A stretch of 64,000 nt of DNA, from contig BMVA01000007.1 of assembly GCA_014650475.1 (NCBI GenBank), positions 248,001-312,000 on the forward strand. The letters are read 5' to 3'. Positions 48,389 through 57,485 of the stretch are shown one piece after another. Made by a program: the position numbers and the translations under genes. The notes beneath the pieces were generated by a model. That model did no database searches, was not told the origin of the DNA, and was given only the letters and a program-made list of their open reading frames with translations. The stretch comes from Streptomyces albogriseolus. GTDB taxonomy: Bacteria > Actinomycetota > Actinomycetes > Streptomycetales > Streptomycetaceae. Every line of letters begins with the position of its first letter. Positions within the stretch are counted from its first letter, which is position 1.

Positions 48389-49501
48389 TCAGAAACCGGC
48401 CGCCTGGAGCACGCCGAGGCCGACGTCGGCGTAGGAGTGCTTGCCGTTGACGAAGATGTTGACGCCGTAGTAGTTGAACAGCCAGCAGGCGAAGGCGAGC
48501 AGGGCCAGGTAGGCGGCCTTGCGGCCCTTCCAGCCGGCGGTGGCGCGGGCGTGCAGGTAGCCGGCGTAGGCGACCCAGGTGATGAAGGACCAGGTCTCCT
48601 TGGGGTCCCAGCCCCAGTAGCGGCCCCACGCGTCGCCGGCCCAGATGGCGCCCGCGATGATCGTGAACGTCCACAGCGGGAACACGGCCGCGTTGACGCG
48701 GTAGGCGAACTTGTCCAGCGAGGCCGCCGCGGGCAGCCGCTCCAGGAAGGACGTGGCGAAGCCGCCCGGCTTGCCGCCGTTCGCCAGCTTGTTCTCGTAC
48801 GAGTCCTTGAAGAGGTACATGACCGTCGTGAACGCGCCGACGTAGAACACCGCGCCGCACAGGATCGCCGTGGAGACGTGGATGTACAGCCAGTACGAGT
48901 GCAGGGCGGGAACCAGCTGGTCGCTGGCGGTGTACAGAACAGTGACGGCGAGACCGAGGTCGAGGAGGACCGACGTGGTGAGGAACAGGCCGAGCCAGCG
49001 CACGTTCTTCTTCAGCGCCAGTAGCAGGAGGTACACGCCCACCGCGGTCGTGGAGAAGGTGATGTTGAACTCGTACATGTTGCCCCACGGCGCCCGCTCC
49101 ACGGACAGCGCGCGGGTGAGCACCCCGCCGAAGGCGAGCGCGAAGGCGAGCACGGTGAGGGAGATGGCGATACGCCCGTAGAGGTCGCCCTGCTCGTCGC
49201 CGCCGTGCGCCCCGGGCCCGTCGGGCACGTCACGCGAGCCGGACGCGGCGCGGACCGTGACCTTGGGCCGCTCCAGGACGGCGGTGCCGCCGCCCTGCCG
49301 CACGGTCACGGCCGGCGCCGTCCCCGCGGCGGCGGTCTTCGGGGTGAGCGCGGCCGCCGTGCGGGCGACCTTGCTGCGGCTGCCGAAGAGCCACTCGGCG
49401 ATGTACGCGAAGAAAGCGAGGGTGTAGACCGCCATCGCGGAGTAGATCAGCACATTGCTGATCTCCGCGAGGTTCTCGTTGGTCGCGGCGGCGAGAGTCA
49501 C
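48389..49501 (-). CDS. ccsB: Cytochrome c biogenesis protein CcsB/ResC
   Basis: This 370-residue membrane protein of system II cytochrome c maturation, with ResB, exports and ligates haem to apocytochromes outside the membrane. It has eight hydrophobic segments and the WWD haem-binding domain AGDAWGRYWGWDPKETWSF. Histidines lie at HSYWLYIHVS and near the C-terminus (NGKHSYADVG). A long polar loop follows the first membrane segment. The GTG start overlaps the ResB stop by GTGA. Confidence 0.94.
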   Translation of the reverse strand: MTLAAATNENLAEISNVLIYSAMAVYTLAFFAYIAEWLFGSRSKVARTAAALTPKTAAAGTAPAVTVRQGGGTAVLERPKVTVRAASGSRDVPDGPGAHGGDEQGDLYGRIAISLTVLAFALAFGGVLTRALSVERAPWGNMYEFNITFSTTAVGVYLLLLALKKNVRWLGLFLTTSVLLDLGLAVTVLYTASDQLVPALHSYWLYIHVSTAILCGAVFYVGAFTTVMYLFKDSYENKLANGGKPGGFATSFLERLPAAASLDKFAYRVNAAVFPLWTFTIIAGAIWAGDAWGRYWGWDPKETWSFITWVAYAGYLHARATAGWKGRKAAYLALLAFACWLFNYYGVNIFVNGKHSYADVGLGVLQAAGF

Positions 49502-51261
49502 TGCTGCTCAGCCCCTTCGGCAGGCACGGCTTGAGAGTCGGTGTCGGTGGACGTGGTGATTCCGGACGCCTCGGGCGTACCGGGGTCTTCGGGGGTGCCG
49601 TCCGGCGCGCCGGGCGCCCGCTCGTAGAGGATCCCGGCGAGGTCGCCGAGCTCCTCGGGCACCTTCGCGGACTCGCTGCGGCCGAGGCCCGCCATCTCGA
49701 CGACGGTCACGCCGTCGTCGCCGCGCACCGCGCGCACCCACACGCGGCGCCGCTGGACGAACAGGGAGGCGGCCAGGCCGCCGATCGCGGCGAGGGCGCC
49801 GCCGAGCGCCCAGCCGCCGCCCGGCTCCTGGACGACCTGGAAGCCGGCCCACTCCTTGATGTCCTTCTCGAAGGTGATCGAGCCGGCGCCGTTGGGGAGC
49901 GTCATGGTCTCGCCGGGCGTGAGCAGCTTCTTCAGCAGCTCCCCGTCGGCGTCCTTGAACTCCTTCATCTTCGTCTTGTCCATCTGGTACACGCTCTGCG
50001 GAATGCCGGAGTCGGCCTTCAGGTCACCGTGGTAGGCGTTGAGCGCGAGCACCGGGTAGTCCAGCGCCGGGAACTGGGAGAGCATCGTGCCGCTCGCGGA
50101 CCCGCCGAAGGTCGGCACGAAGAAGGCCTGGAAGCCGAGCTGCTCCTTCTTGCCCTGCGGGTTGCGGTAGCCGTCGAGGACCTTGACGACGCCGTTGGAG
50201 GTGACGTTGTTGTCGAGCGGCAGCAGCGGCACGGCGTCCTGGTAGACGATCTCGCCCTTGCCGTCGCGGACGGTCACCACGGGCGCGTAGCCGTGGCTGA
50301 CGAGGTAGACCTTGGCGTCGCCGATCTCCAGCGGCTTGTTCACCTTGATGAGGGCGTTCTTCTCCTCGCCGTCCGCGCCCTCGGTGTACGTCACCTCGGT
50401 CTCGTACGTGCGCGGGGTGCCCCGGTTGGGGCCGGTGCGCTCGTAGGTGCCGGTGAACTCCTTGACGTCGAAGCTGAACGGCTCCAGGTCGTCGTTGGTG
50501 AAGAGGTTGCCGGACTTGAAGTCGTCGTACTGGGTGAGTGTGTTGGAGAAGCCGTCGCCCTCGACGACGATCTTGTTGCCCTCGGACTTGAACAGCTGGC
50601 CCCAGGCGAACGCGATCAGCATGACGATGAGGGCGAGGTGGAACGCCAGGTTGCCGAGCTCGCGCAGATAGCCCTTCTCCGCGGCGACGGCGTCGCCGAC
50701 GGCGTGGGCGCGGAAGCGGCGCTTCCTCAGCAGCGCGAGGGCGGCCTCGCGGACCTCCTCGGGGTCGGCCGAGGTGCGCCAGGTGGTGTGCGCGGGCAGC
50801 CGGGTCAGCCGGCGGGGCGCGCCCGGTGGACGGCCGCGCAGCTGGCCGACGAACTGCCAGGTGCGGGGCACGATGCAGCCGATGAGGGAGACGAACAGCA
50901 GGATGTAGATCGCGGAGAACCACACCGAGCTGTAGACGTGGAACAGGCCGAGTTTGTCGTAGACGGGCGCGAGGACGTCGTGCCGTTCGCGGAAGTCGGC
51001 GACCTGCGCCTCGTTGATGCCGGTCTGCGGGATGAGCGAGCCGGGGATCGCGGCGAGCGACAGCAGCAGCAGGAGCAGCAGCGCCACCCGCATGGAGGTG
51101 AGCTGCCGCCAGAACCAGCGGGCCCAGCCGATCACGCCGAGGGCGGGCAGATGGGGCGAGGGGGCGTCCTCCACGGGCGCGGTGGACAGCTGGGAGCCGG
51201 CGGCGCCGAGGTCCTGGTCGTCGCCGGTCGTGGTGGTCTTGTCCGTCGTGGTGTCGCTCAT
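49498..51261 (-). CDS. resB: Cytochrome c biogenesis protein ResB
   Basis: This 587-residue membrane protein has three N-terminal membrane segments (about 58-76, 113-132 and 205-225). A large external domain (about 230-500) precedes one C-terminal membrane segment (GGALAAIGGLAASLFV), then an acidic cytoplasmic tail. FWRQLTSMRVALLLLLLLSLAAIPGSLIPQ (in parts) is the typical ResB start. It works with CcsB to hold apocytochrome c and haem. It is third of four co-directional genes: TlpA, CcdA, ResB, CcsB. Confidence 0.94.
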   Translation of the reverse strand: MSDTTTDKTTTTGDDQDLGAAGSQLSTAPVEDAPSPHLPALGVIGWARWFWRQLTSMRVALLLLLLLSLAAIPGSLIPQTGINEAQVADFRERHDVLAPVYDKLGLFHVYSSVWFSAIYILLFVSLIGCIVPRTWQFVGQLRGRPPGAPRRLTRLPAHTTWRTSADPEEVREAALALLRKRRFRAHAVGDAVAAEKGYLRELGNLAFHLALIVMLIAFAWGQLFKSEGNKIVVEGDGFSNTLTQYDDFKSGNLFTNDDLEPFSFDVKEFTGTYERTGPNRGTPRTYETEVTYTEGADGEEKNALIKVNKPLEIGDAKVYLVSHGYAPVVTVRDGKGEIVYQDAVPLLPLDNNVTSNGVVKVLDGYRNPQGKKEQLGFQAFFVPTFGGSASGTMLSQFPALDYPVLALNAYHGDLKADSGIPQSVYQMDKTKMKEFKDADGELLKKLLTPGETMTLPNGAGSITFEKDIKEWAGFQVVQEPGGGWALGGALAAIGGLAASLFVQRRRVWVRAVRGDDGVTVVEMAGLGRSESAKVPEELGDLAGILYERAPGAPDGTPEDPGTPEASGITTSTDTDSQAVPAEGAEQQ

Positions 51262-51265
51262 CGGG

Positions 51266-52039
51266 TCAGATCCCCACCGTGAAGCCGTTGGACCAGGTCT
51301 GCATCTCCGCCACGAGGGTGTCCCACGCGCCGGTCAGCAGCAGCACGCCGGTCGCGATCATCATCGTGCCGCCGATGCGCAGCACCCAGACGTAGTGCCG
51401 CTTCACCCAGCCGAAGGCGCCGAGCGCCTTGCGGAAGGCCACGGCGGCGAGCACGAAGGGGACGCCCAGCCCCAGACAGTACGCGACGGTCAGCACCGCG
51501 CCCCGTCCGGCGCTCTCCTGCTGCGCGGACAGGGTGAGGACGGAGGCGAGGGTGGGCCCGATGCAGGGGGTCCAGCCGATGCCGAAGAGGGCGCCGAGCA
51601 CGGGCGCGCCGACCAGACCGGTCGCCGGCCGCTTGTGGAAGCGGAACTCCCGCTGGGTGAGCCAGGGCATCAGGCCCATGAAGAAGACGCCCATGAGGAT
51701 CATGAAGACGCCGAGCACCTTGGTCAGTACGCCCGACTGTTCCTGGAGCGTCTGCCCGAAGTAGCCGAAGAAGGCCCCGCCCGAGACGAACACGACGGTG
51801 AAGCCGAGCACGAACAGGGAGGCGCCGGCGACCATGCGGCCGCGCCGGGCCTCGGCGAGGTCGGTGCCGGAGACGCCGGTGACGTAGGAGAGGTAGCCGG
51901 GGACGAGCGGCAGGACGCAGGGCGAGAAGAAGGAGACCAGCCCGCCGAGCACGGCGATGGGCAGGGCCGCCAGCAGGGCGCCGTTGAGCACCGTGCCGTT
52001 GTAGCCCGTCTCCGCGGCGAGCGTGTGCAGGGCCGTCAC
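51266..52039 (-). CDS. ccdA: Thiol-disulfide transporter CcdA
   Basis: This 257-residue polytopic protein carries reducing power across the membrane to the thioredoxin-like partner. The two redox cysteines are in FFSPCVLPLVPGYLSYV and WTPCIGPTLAS. It has six hydrophobic segments and an unremarkable length. The GTG start is one base after the TlpA-like gene stop, and the gene is 4 bases before resB. It keeps apocytochrome c thiols reduced for haem attachment. Confidence 0.94.
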   Translation of the reverse strand: MTALHTLAAETGYNGTVLNGALLAALPIAVLGGLVSFFSPCVLPLVPGYLSYVTGVSGTDLAEARRGRMVAGASLFVLGFTVVFVSGGAFFGYFGQTLQEQSGVLTKVLGVFMILMGVFFMGLMPWLTQREFRFHKRPATGLVGAPVLGALFGIGWTPCIGPTLASVLTLSAQQESAGRGAVLTVAYCLGLGVPFVLAAVAFRKALGAFGWVKRHYVWVLRIGGTMMIATGVLLLTGAWDTLVAEMQTWSNGFTVGI

Positions 52040-52040
52040 G

Positions 52041-52700
52041 TCACTTCTCCGCGACGACCGGTTCGAGCATCTTCCGCAGCCGTTCCTCGTCGAGGGCGGT
52101 CAGCGAGCGGGCGGCGACCCGGCCCTCCCGGTCCAGGACCAGGGTGGAGGGGATGGCCTGCGGGTTGAGCGTGCCCTTCTCGAAGCGGAGCATCAGCTTG
52201 CCCGTGGGGTCGTACAGGCTCGGATAGGTGATGCCGAAGTCCTTCTCGAAGGCGAGCGCGGCGGTGGTGCTGCCGTCGCGGGTGTTGATGCCGACGAACT
52301 GGACGTCCTGGTCCGCGTACTCCTTGGACACCTTGGCGAAGTACTTGGCCTCCGCGCGGCACGGGTTGCACCAGGAGCCCCAGACGTTGAGGACGACGAC
52401 CTTGCCCTTGTAGTCGCCCACGTCGAGCTGCTCGCCCTCGAGGGTCTTCCCGGACAGGTCGGGCGCGGCGACGCGCTCGCCCGCGGGGACGGTGGAGATG
52501 CCGTCGGTGCCGGTGACGAAGCCGGTGTCGCCGCCACCGCCGGAGGTGCCTCCGGAGCCGCAGGCGGTCAGGAGCAGTGCGGCCGCGGCGGCGCCGGCGG
52601 CCAGGGCGGCACGACGGCGGGCGCGCACGGCACGGGCGGCGCGGTACGAGCTCTGCGCGGCTCGGTTCGAGCGCTGGGGGGCGCGGCTGTCGGCACTCAT
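52041..52700 (-). CDS. resA: TlpA/ResA-like lipoprotein thiol-disulfide oxidoreductase
   Basis: This 219-residue lipoprotein has a basic N-terminus and lipobox LLTAC (C47), a Gly/Ser spacer, and a thioredoxin domain. The active site is VWGSWCNPCRAE (C111, C114), with the cis-Pro in QAIPSTLVLD. It receives electrons from CcdA and reduces apocytochrome c cysteines outside the membrane. First of the four-gene cytochrome c biogenesis operon. Confidence 0.92.
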   Translation of the reverse strand: MSADSRAPQRSNRAAQSSYRAARAVRARRRAALAAGAAAAALLLTACGSGGTSGGGGDTGFVTGTDGISTVPAGERVAAPDLSGKTLEGEQLDVGDYKGKVVVLNVWGSWCNPCRAEAKYFAKVSKEYADQDVQFVGINTRDGSTTAALAFEKDFGITYPSLYDPTGKLMLRFEKGTLNPQAIPSTLVLDREGRVAARSLTALDEERLRKMLEPVVAEK

Positions 52701-52777
52701 GTGAAAAGTTTCGCATGTCCGTTCCGGGGATCTTGCGCACCCCCCTGCGCACCTCGGTCCGGGCGGAAAACCGCATC

Positions 52778-54076
52778 TCAGGCGGGGTCGGCGGCCCTCG
52801 TGGACGGGCTGCCCGCGAGGTCACGCGTGAACGCCTGCCAGCCGCCGGAGGGTTGCCGGCCGACGTCCAGGGTGCGCAGCCGGTCGAGCATCTCGGGCTT
52901 CTGCACGTCGAGCCAGTCGCAGAACTGCCGGAAGGAGACGATCCTCACGTCGCCGCCCTTCTCCTTCTCCCGCGCGATGTGCGTCAGGGCCTCCTCGACG
53001 GCGTCCATGTAGATGCCGCCGTTCCACTGCTCGAAGTGGTTGCCGACGAAGAAGGGAGCCCGATTGGTCTCATATGCCCGCTTGAAGCCGGATATGTACG
53101 CCTGCGCCGACTGCCGTCGCCAGCCCGGGTAGTTGTGGGCCGGGGCGTTGGTGGAGTTGACCGACTGGTTGGCGAGCATGTTGTAGTCCATCGAGAGGAC
53201 CTCGAAAGAGCGTCCGGGGAAAGGTATCTGCTGGAGCGGAAGATCCCATATGCCCTGCTTCTTGGAGGGCCAGACCTGACGTCCGCCGGGCGAGGACGCG
53301 TCGTAGCGCCAGCCCAGCTCACGGGCGGTGGGCAGCAGCCGGTCCTGCCCCAGCAGACAGGGCGTACGGCCGCCGACGAGCTCCTTGTCGTAGTCGAACG
53401 GCAGGGACTCGACGTCGGTCCACCCGGAGTGGGTGCGCCACTCCTTCACGAACGACGTCGCCTGCTCGATCTCGCTGCGCCACTGCTTCGGGGTCCAGTT
53501 GCCGACGCTGCCCGAGCCGGCGCAGAAGTGCCCGTTGAAGTGGGTGCCGATCTCATGGCCCTCGAGCCAGGCGCGGCGCAGGTTCCTCAGCGTGTCCTTG
53601 ATGTGGTCGTCGGTGAGGTAGCCGATGTCGGAGGCGCCGCGCGGGTTGTTCGGCGGGTCGTAGAGCCGCTTCTTCGACTCCGGGAGCAGATAGATCCCCG
53701 AGAGGAAGAACGTCATGGACGCCCCGTGCTCCTTGGCGAGGTCGAGGAAGCGCGGGAACAGCCCGTTGCCGACCTCGCCGGCGCCGTCCCAGGAGAACAC
53801 CACGAACTGCGGGGGCGTCTGACCCGGCTCCAGCGGCACGGGCCGCTCGGGCTGGTGGGGCTGCCTTCCGGTGAAGGAGGTGGAGCCGTCGCCGATCGGC
53901 CGGACCGTCGCGGTCGGCTTCGGCTTCGGCGACGCGGGACGGTCCCCGGTCCCCGGGCGGGAACCGCCGGCAGGGGTCGGTCCGTCGGAGCCGGGGCCGC
54001 CGCAGCCGGCCAAGGAGACGGCGGCGGCGGCCCCCGCGCCGAGCCCGAGCATTCCCCTGCGGGAGAGAGCGCGCAT
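52778..54076 (-). CDS. Polysaccharide deacetylase-like lipoprotein, probable Tat export
   Basis: This protein of about 432 residues begins MRALSRRGMLGLGAG, with twin arginines in SRRGMLG, and has the lipobox SLAGC, so it is likely a Tat-exported lipoprotein. A Pro/Gly-rich spacer is followed by a NodB-like fold: FVVFSWDGAG in place of the TFDDG motif, ASMTFFLSGIYL, and GHEIGTHFNGHF with the metal-binding HxxxxxH pattern. The changed first motif means the deacetylase activity is uncertain. The ATG at 54074-54076 has AAGGGGGA upstream. It is the gene before the cytochrome c operon on the same strand. Confidence 0.86.
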   Translation of the reverse strand: MRALSRRGMLGLGAGAAAAVSLAGCGGPGSDGPTPAGGSRPGTGDRPASPKPKPTATVRPIGDGSTSFTGRQPHQPERPVPLEPGQTPPQFVVFSWDGAGEVGNGLFPRFLDLAKEHGASMTFFLSGIYLLPESKKRLYDPPNNPRGASDIGYLTDDHIKDTLRNLRRAWLEGHEIGTHFNGHFCAGSGSVGNWTPKQWRSEIEQATSFVKEWRTHSGWTDVESLPFDYDKELVGGRTPCLLGQDRLLPTARELGWRYDASSPGGRQVWPSKKQGIWDLPLQQIPFPGRSFEVLSMDYNMLANQSVNSTNAPAHNYPGWRRQSAQAYISGFKRAYETNRAPFFVGNHFEQWNGGIYMDAVEEALTHIAREKEKGGDVRIVSFRQFCDWLDVQKPEMLDRLRTLDVGRQPSGGWQAFTRDLAGSPSTRAADPA

Positions 54077-54207
54077 GGCGTCCCCCTTCGTCATGTCCCT
54101 GAGTGGTCACCCATTCAGAGGAGTTGACGCAGAGGGAGGTTCCCGCCGGACGCGGAGGTTCCGCAAGGAAACCGCCGTGAGGGCGGCGCACCGCCCTCAC
54201 ACGGGCG

Positions 54208-54906
54208 TCACGCGCCGTAGGCCTTGCCGGCGCCCTTCGCCGGCTTGGCGCCCGCCCGCAGATGCGCGGGCACCAGGTCGAGCGCGGGCTCGCTGTACCC
54301 CACGGAGACGATTCTGTCGCCGCGGTAGGTGAACGTGGTCAGCGAGGCCAGGGTGCACTGGCGGCGCCGCGGGTCGTGCCACAGCCGGCGCTTCTCCACG
54401 TAGGACCGCACGATCCAGATCGGCAGCTGGTGGCTGACCAGCACCGCCTCGTGGCCGCGGGCCGCGTCCTTCGCCGCCTCCAGCGCGCCCATCATGCGCA
54501 CCACCTGGTCGACGTACGACTCGCCCCAGGACGGCCTGAACGGGTTGACGACGTGCTTCCAGTTGGCCGGGCGGCGCAGCGCGCCGTCGCCGATGCCGAA
54601 GGTCTTGCCCTGGAAGACGTTCTCCGCCTCGATCAGCCGCCGGTCGGTGGCGATGTCCAGGCCGTGCGCCTTGGCGATGGGCTCGGCCGTCTCCTGCGCC
54701 CGCTCCAGCGGGGAGGCGCACACATGGACGATGTCCCGGGGGGCCAGGTGCTCGGCGACCCGGTCGGCCATACGCCGGCCCAGCTCGGAGAGGTGGTAGC
54801 CGGGGAGGCGGCCGTAGAGCACGCCGTCCGGGTTCTCGACCTCGCCGTGCCGCATCACGTGGACGACGGTGACGTCCTCGGCCTCGGGCTTCTTCTCGGA
54901 GCTCAC
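54208..54906 (-). CDS. Histidine phosphatase (phosphoglycerate mutase-like) family protein
   Basis: This protein of about 232 residues has the catalytic [10 protein letters not shown] (RHG) at the N-terminus, [33 protein letters not shown] and a second His in [11 protein letters not shown]. The conserved set matches 2,3-bisphosphoglycerate-dependent mutase-like phosphatases; the natural substrate is unknown. The GTG start overlaps the hemL stop by GTGA, so the two are coupled. Confidence 0.9.
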   Translation of the reverse strand: MSSEKKPEAEDVTVVHVMRHGEVENPDGVLYGRLPGYHLSELGRRMADRVAEHLAPRDIVHVCASPLERAQETAEPIAKAHGLDIATDRRLIEAENVFQGKTFGIGDGALRRPANWKHVVNPFRPSWGESYVDQVVRMMGALEAAKDAARGHEAVLVSHQLPIWIVRSYVEKRRLWHDPRRRQCTLASLTTFTYRGDRIVSVGYSEPALDLVPAHLRAGAKPAKGAGKAYGA

Positions 54907-56219
54907 GCGGTGGCCTCCGCCGCTGCTCGGGCCGCCGCCGGGAGGGCGTCGGCGATGCGCTGGACGGCCCGCTCGTCGTGGGCCGTGGACACGAACCAGG
55001 ACTCGAAGGACGACGGCGGCAGATAGACGCCGTTCGCCAGCAGCGAGTGGAAGAACGCGGTGAAGCGGAACGACTCCTGCTTTTTGGCGTCCTCGTAGTC
55101 GCGGACCGGGTTCTCCGTGAAGAACACGGAGAACATGTTGGAGGCGTTCTGCAGCGTGTGCGCGACGCCCTCCTTGGTCAGCGCCTCGGTGACGAGGGAC
55201 CGGATCTGCGCGGAGACCGCGTTCACCTTCTCGTACGCGGCGTCGTCGAGCAGCCTCAGCTGGGCGAGACCGGCGGCCGTGGCGACCGGGTTCCCGGAGA
55301 GGGTGCCCGCCTGGTAGACGGGGCCGGCCGGGGCGAGGTGCCCCATGACGTCGGCGCGCCCGCCGAACGCCGCGGCCGGGAAGCCGCCGCCCATCACCTT
55401 GCCGAAGGTCATCAGGTCGGGACGCACACCGTCGACGCCGTACCAGCCGGCGCGGCTCGTGCGGAAGCCGGTCATCACCTCGTCGGAGATGTACAGCGCG
55501 CCGTTCGCGGCGCACGCGTCCTTCAGGCCCTGGTTGAAGCCGGGCAGCGGCGGGACGACGCCCATGTTGCCCGGCGACGCCTCGGTGATCACGCAGGCGA
55601 TCTCGCCCGGGTGCGCGGCGAACGCGGCGTGCACGGCGTCCAGGTCGTTGTACGGCAGCACGATGGTGTCGCCGGCCTGCGCGCCGGTCACGCCGGGGGT
55701 GTCCGGCAGCGCGAAGGTCGCCACGCCGGAGCCGGCGGAGGCGAGCAGCGCGTCCACGTGGCCGTGGTAGCAGCCGGCGAACTTGATCACCTTGCTGCGC
55801 TGCGTGAAGCCGCGGGCGAGGCGGATCGCCGACATGGTGGCCTCGGTGCCGCTGGACACCAGCCGCACCTGCTCCAGCGGCTCGATCCGCGCGACCATCT
55901 CCTCGGCGAGCGCGACCTCGCCCTCACCGGGCGTGCCGAAGGAGGTGCCGCGCGCGACGGCCTCCTGCACGGCGGCGATCACCTCGGGGTGCGCGTGCCC
56001 GAGGATCATCGGCCCCCAGGAGCACACCAGGTCGACGTACTCGCGCCCGTCGGAGTCGGTCAGGTAGGGCCCGCTGCCGGAGACCATGAACCGGGGCGTG
56101 CCGCCGACGGCGCGGAAGGCACGCACCGGTGAGTTCACACCACCGGGAGTGACGGCCGCGGCACGATCGAACAGCGCCTGCGAGGCTGGGGCTTCGTACG
56201 AATATGGCAGTTCGCTCAT
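54903..56219 (-). CDS. hemL: Glutamate-1-semialdehyde 2,1-aminomutase
   Basis: This 438-residue PLP enzyme makes 5-aminolevulinate, the first dedicated haem precursor. It has [34 protein letters not shown], the PLP-binding Asp in [10 protein letters not shown], and the PLP lysine in TFGKVMGGG (K274). Start ATG at 56217-56219. It is next to cytochrome c maturation genes, a sensible functional link through haem supply. Confidence 0.96.
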   Translation of the reverse strand: MSELPYSYEAPASQALFDRAAAVTPGGVNSPVRAFRAVGGTPRFMVSGSGPYLTDSDGREYVDLVCSWGPMILGHAHPEVIAAVQEAVARGTSFGTPGEGEVALAEEMVARIEPLEQVRLVSSGTEATMSAIRLARGFTQRSKVIKFAGCYHGHVDALLASAGSGVATFALPDTPGVTGAQAGDTIVLPYNDLDAVHAAFAAHPGEIACVITEASPGNMGVVPPLPGFNQGLKDACAANGALYISDEVMTGFRTSRAGWYGVDGVRPDLMTFGKVMGGGFPAAAFGGRADVMGHLAPAGPVYQAGTLSGNPVATAAGLAQLRLLDDAAYEKVNAVSAQIRSLVTEALTKEGVAHTLQNASNMFSVFFTENPVRDYEDAKKQESFRFTAFFHSLLANGVYLPPSSFESWFVSTAHDERAVQRIADALPAAARAAAEATA

Positions 56220-56717
56220 GACCTGCGACTTCTCCGACCTTTTCCGACGTCCCGGGTGTCTCGCCGGGCTGCGGCTGCTGTGACTCGTTTCAGGGTAGGC
56301 CAGGGGCCCGGCGCGGCGTCCGTGGCCCGACGACCTCCCGATCGGGGCCCGGTACCGGCCGTGATCTGCGAAACTGACCCCTGGTGCACACAGCTCGCAC
56401 GGCCGGGGCGGCCGGGGCCCGCGAAGATCTCGCGGACGGATGTTTCACCGCACGTTTCGGCGGGCGGCCGTGGGGGAGGTCACTGTCACGATGATCGGGT
56501 TGCGCGGCGGGGGCCACGCGTCCTAGAAAAGCAGTCGGGTGGAGATATGCATCGCGGTGGCGGACTGGGCGAGGGGACCGACGACCTGGGTCCTCGACGT
56601 GCCCGGCGGGGAAGGCACCGACGCGAAGCGGAGGAATCGGATCAGACACGTCGTACACACGGCGAACCGGAGCGGATCGGCCCTCTGAACGGGGCGGGGA
56701 GCAGGAATGGTGGTCGG
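56220..56717. other. 498-base intergenic stretch
   Basis: Divergent region between hemL and the conserved gene at 56718. No confident gene. An ATG at 56547 (after GGTGGAG, too close) is in frame with the downstream gene and would add 57 residues of Arg/Gly-rich sequence, so it is more likely leader. It contains GATCTGCGAAACTG-type AT-poorer patches at 56360-56385 that could be promoter, but no clear -10/-35 pair was found. Confidence 0.4.
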
Positions 56718-57155
56718 GTGGGGGTGACGTACAAGTACTTCGGTGCGCCGGACGGCGCCACCGCGGCCCGCGTCCCGATCTCCATGCGCCCCGAGGAGCT
56801 CGGCGGGGACGAGCTGGGCATGGGCGGCATGTTCACCAAGATCAAGCCGGAGACCATGGCCGCGATGGTGCTCACGGGCATCGAGGGCGTCCCCCTGCAC
56901 AAGGTGCCGCCGCTCGAACTGGTCGTCCTGCACCCGGACTACGCGGTCGTGAAGCTCCCCATGACGGTGGTGGACCCCCTGCGGGACATAGGCGAGGAGG
57001 CGGTCGGCGCGGCCGCCTTCATCTGGTCGACGGTCCCGGACCGCGGCGGTCCGCGGGACGCTTTCAACGTTTACCAGCTGCTGCACGAGTGGCAGGACTT
57101 CTCGCACCGGCTGCACGACGCGGGGCATCAGGCGTACTGCCTGGTGTGGCCGTGA
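56718..57155 (+). CDS. Conserved actinobacterial hypothetical protein
   Basis: This protein of about 145 residues starts VTYKYFGAPDGATAARVP and contains MRPEELGGDELGMGGMF and MVLTGIEGVPLHKVPPLELVVLHPDYAVVKLP (in parts). It ends YQLLHEWQDFSHRLHDAGHQAYCLVWP. No catalytic motif, signal peptide or membrane segment is seen. Start choice is uncertain: GTG at 56718 or 56724, neither with a strong ribosome site; an in-frame ATG at 56547 is less likely. Coding character is clear from GC3 and protein-like composition. Confidence 0.7.
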   Translation: MGVTYKYFGAPDGATAARVPISMRPEELGGDELGMGGMFTKIKPETMAAMVLTGIEGVPLHKVPPLELVVLHPDYAVVKLPMTVVDPLRDIGEEAVGAAAFIWSTVPDRGGPRDAFNVYQLLHEWQDFSHRLHDAGHQAYCLVWP

Positions 57156-57271
57156 TCTGGGGTTAAGGGTCGGGCGGGGTCTTCGGGCCTCGACCCGATG
57201 GGACACCCAGCACTCCGGCCCACGAGGCAACCACCGTCTCGCTCCGGCAGCCGCGAGCACATCGGCGCTGA

Positions 57272-57485
57272 TCACGACCGCGCGGACAGCCTCGGGTCAA
57301 GCAGCTCCAGCACTTCCTCCCAGCGGTACCGGTCGGCCCCGCCGCCGGCCTTCGGCCGGTGAGGCTCGTAGGAGCCGACCAGGACACCCATCTCGCGCAG
57401 CAGGTCCAGACTCCGTCGGTATGCAGGGTGGGCGGCCTGGGCGGAGTTCGACCGATCGGCGGAGTGGCTCGGGTCGACGAGTGGT
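57272..57485 (-). pseudogene. C-terminal remnant of a flavoprotein (PPC-DC-like) gene
   Basis: A minus-strand frame encodes about 70 residues ending at a TGA (57272-57274), containing HPAYRRSLDLLREMGVLVG, SYEPHRPKAGGGADRYRW and EEVLELLDPRL. From memory this is the C-terminal part of Streptomyces flavoproteins related to phosphopantothenoylcysteine decarboxylase. The N-terminal flavin-binding part is absent; upstream lies the stop of the APH-type gene. The rest of the 330-base gap (57156-57271) holds nothing I can identify. Confidence 0.5.

Noticed and set aside
56547-56717. In-frame ATG giving a 57-residue longer form of the conserved gene at 56718
   Set aside because: Ribosome-like site only 2 bases away, and the extension is Arg/Gly-rich without protein character; kept as a possibility in the entry.
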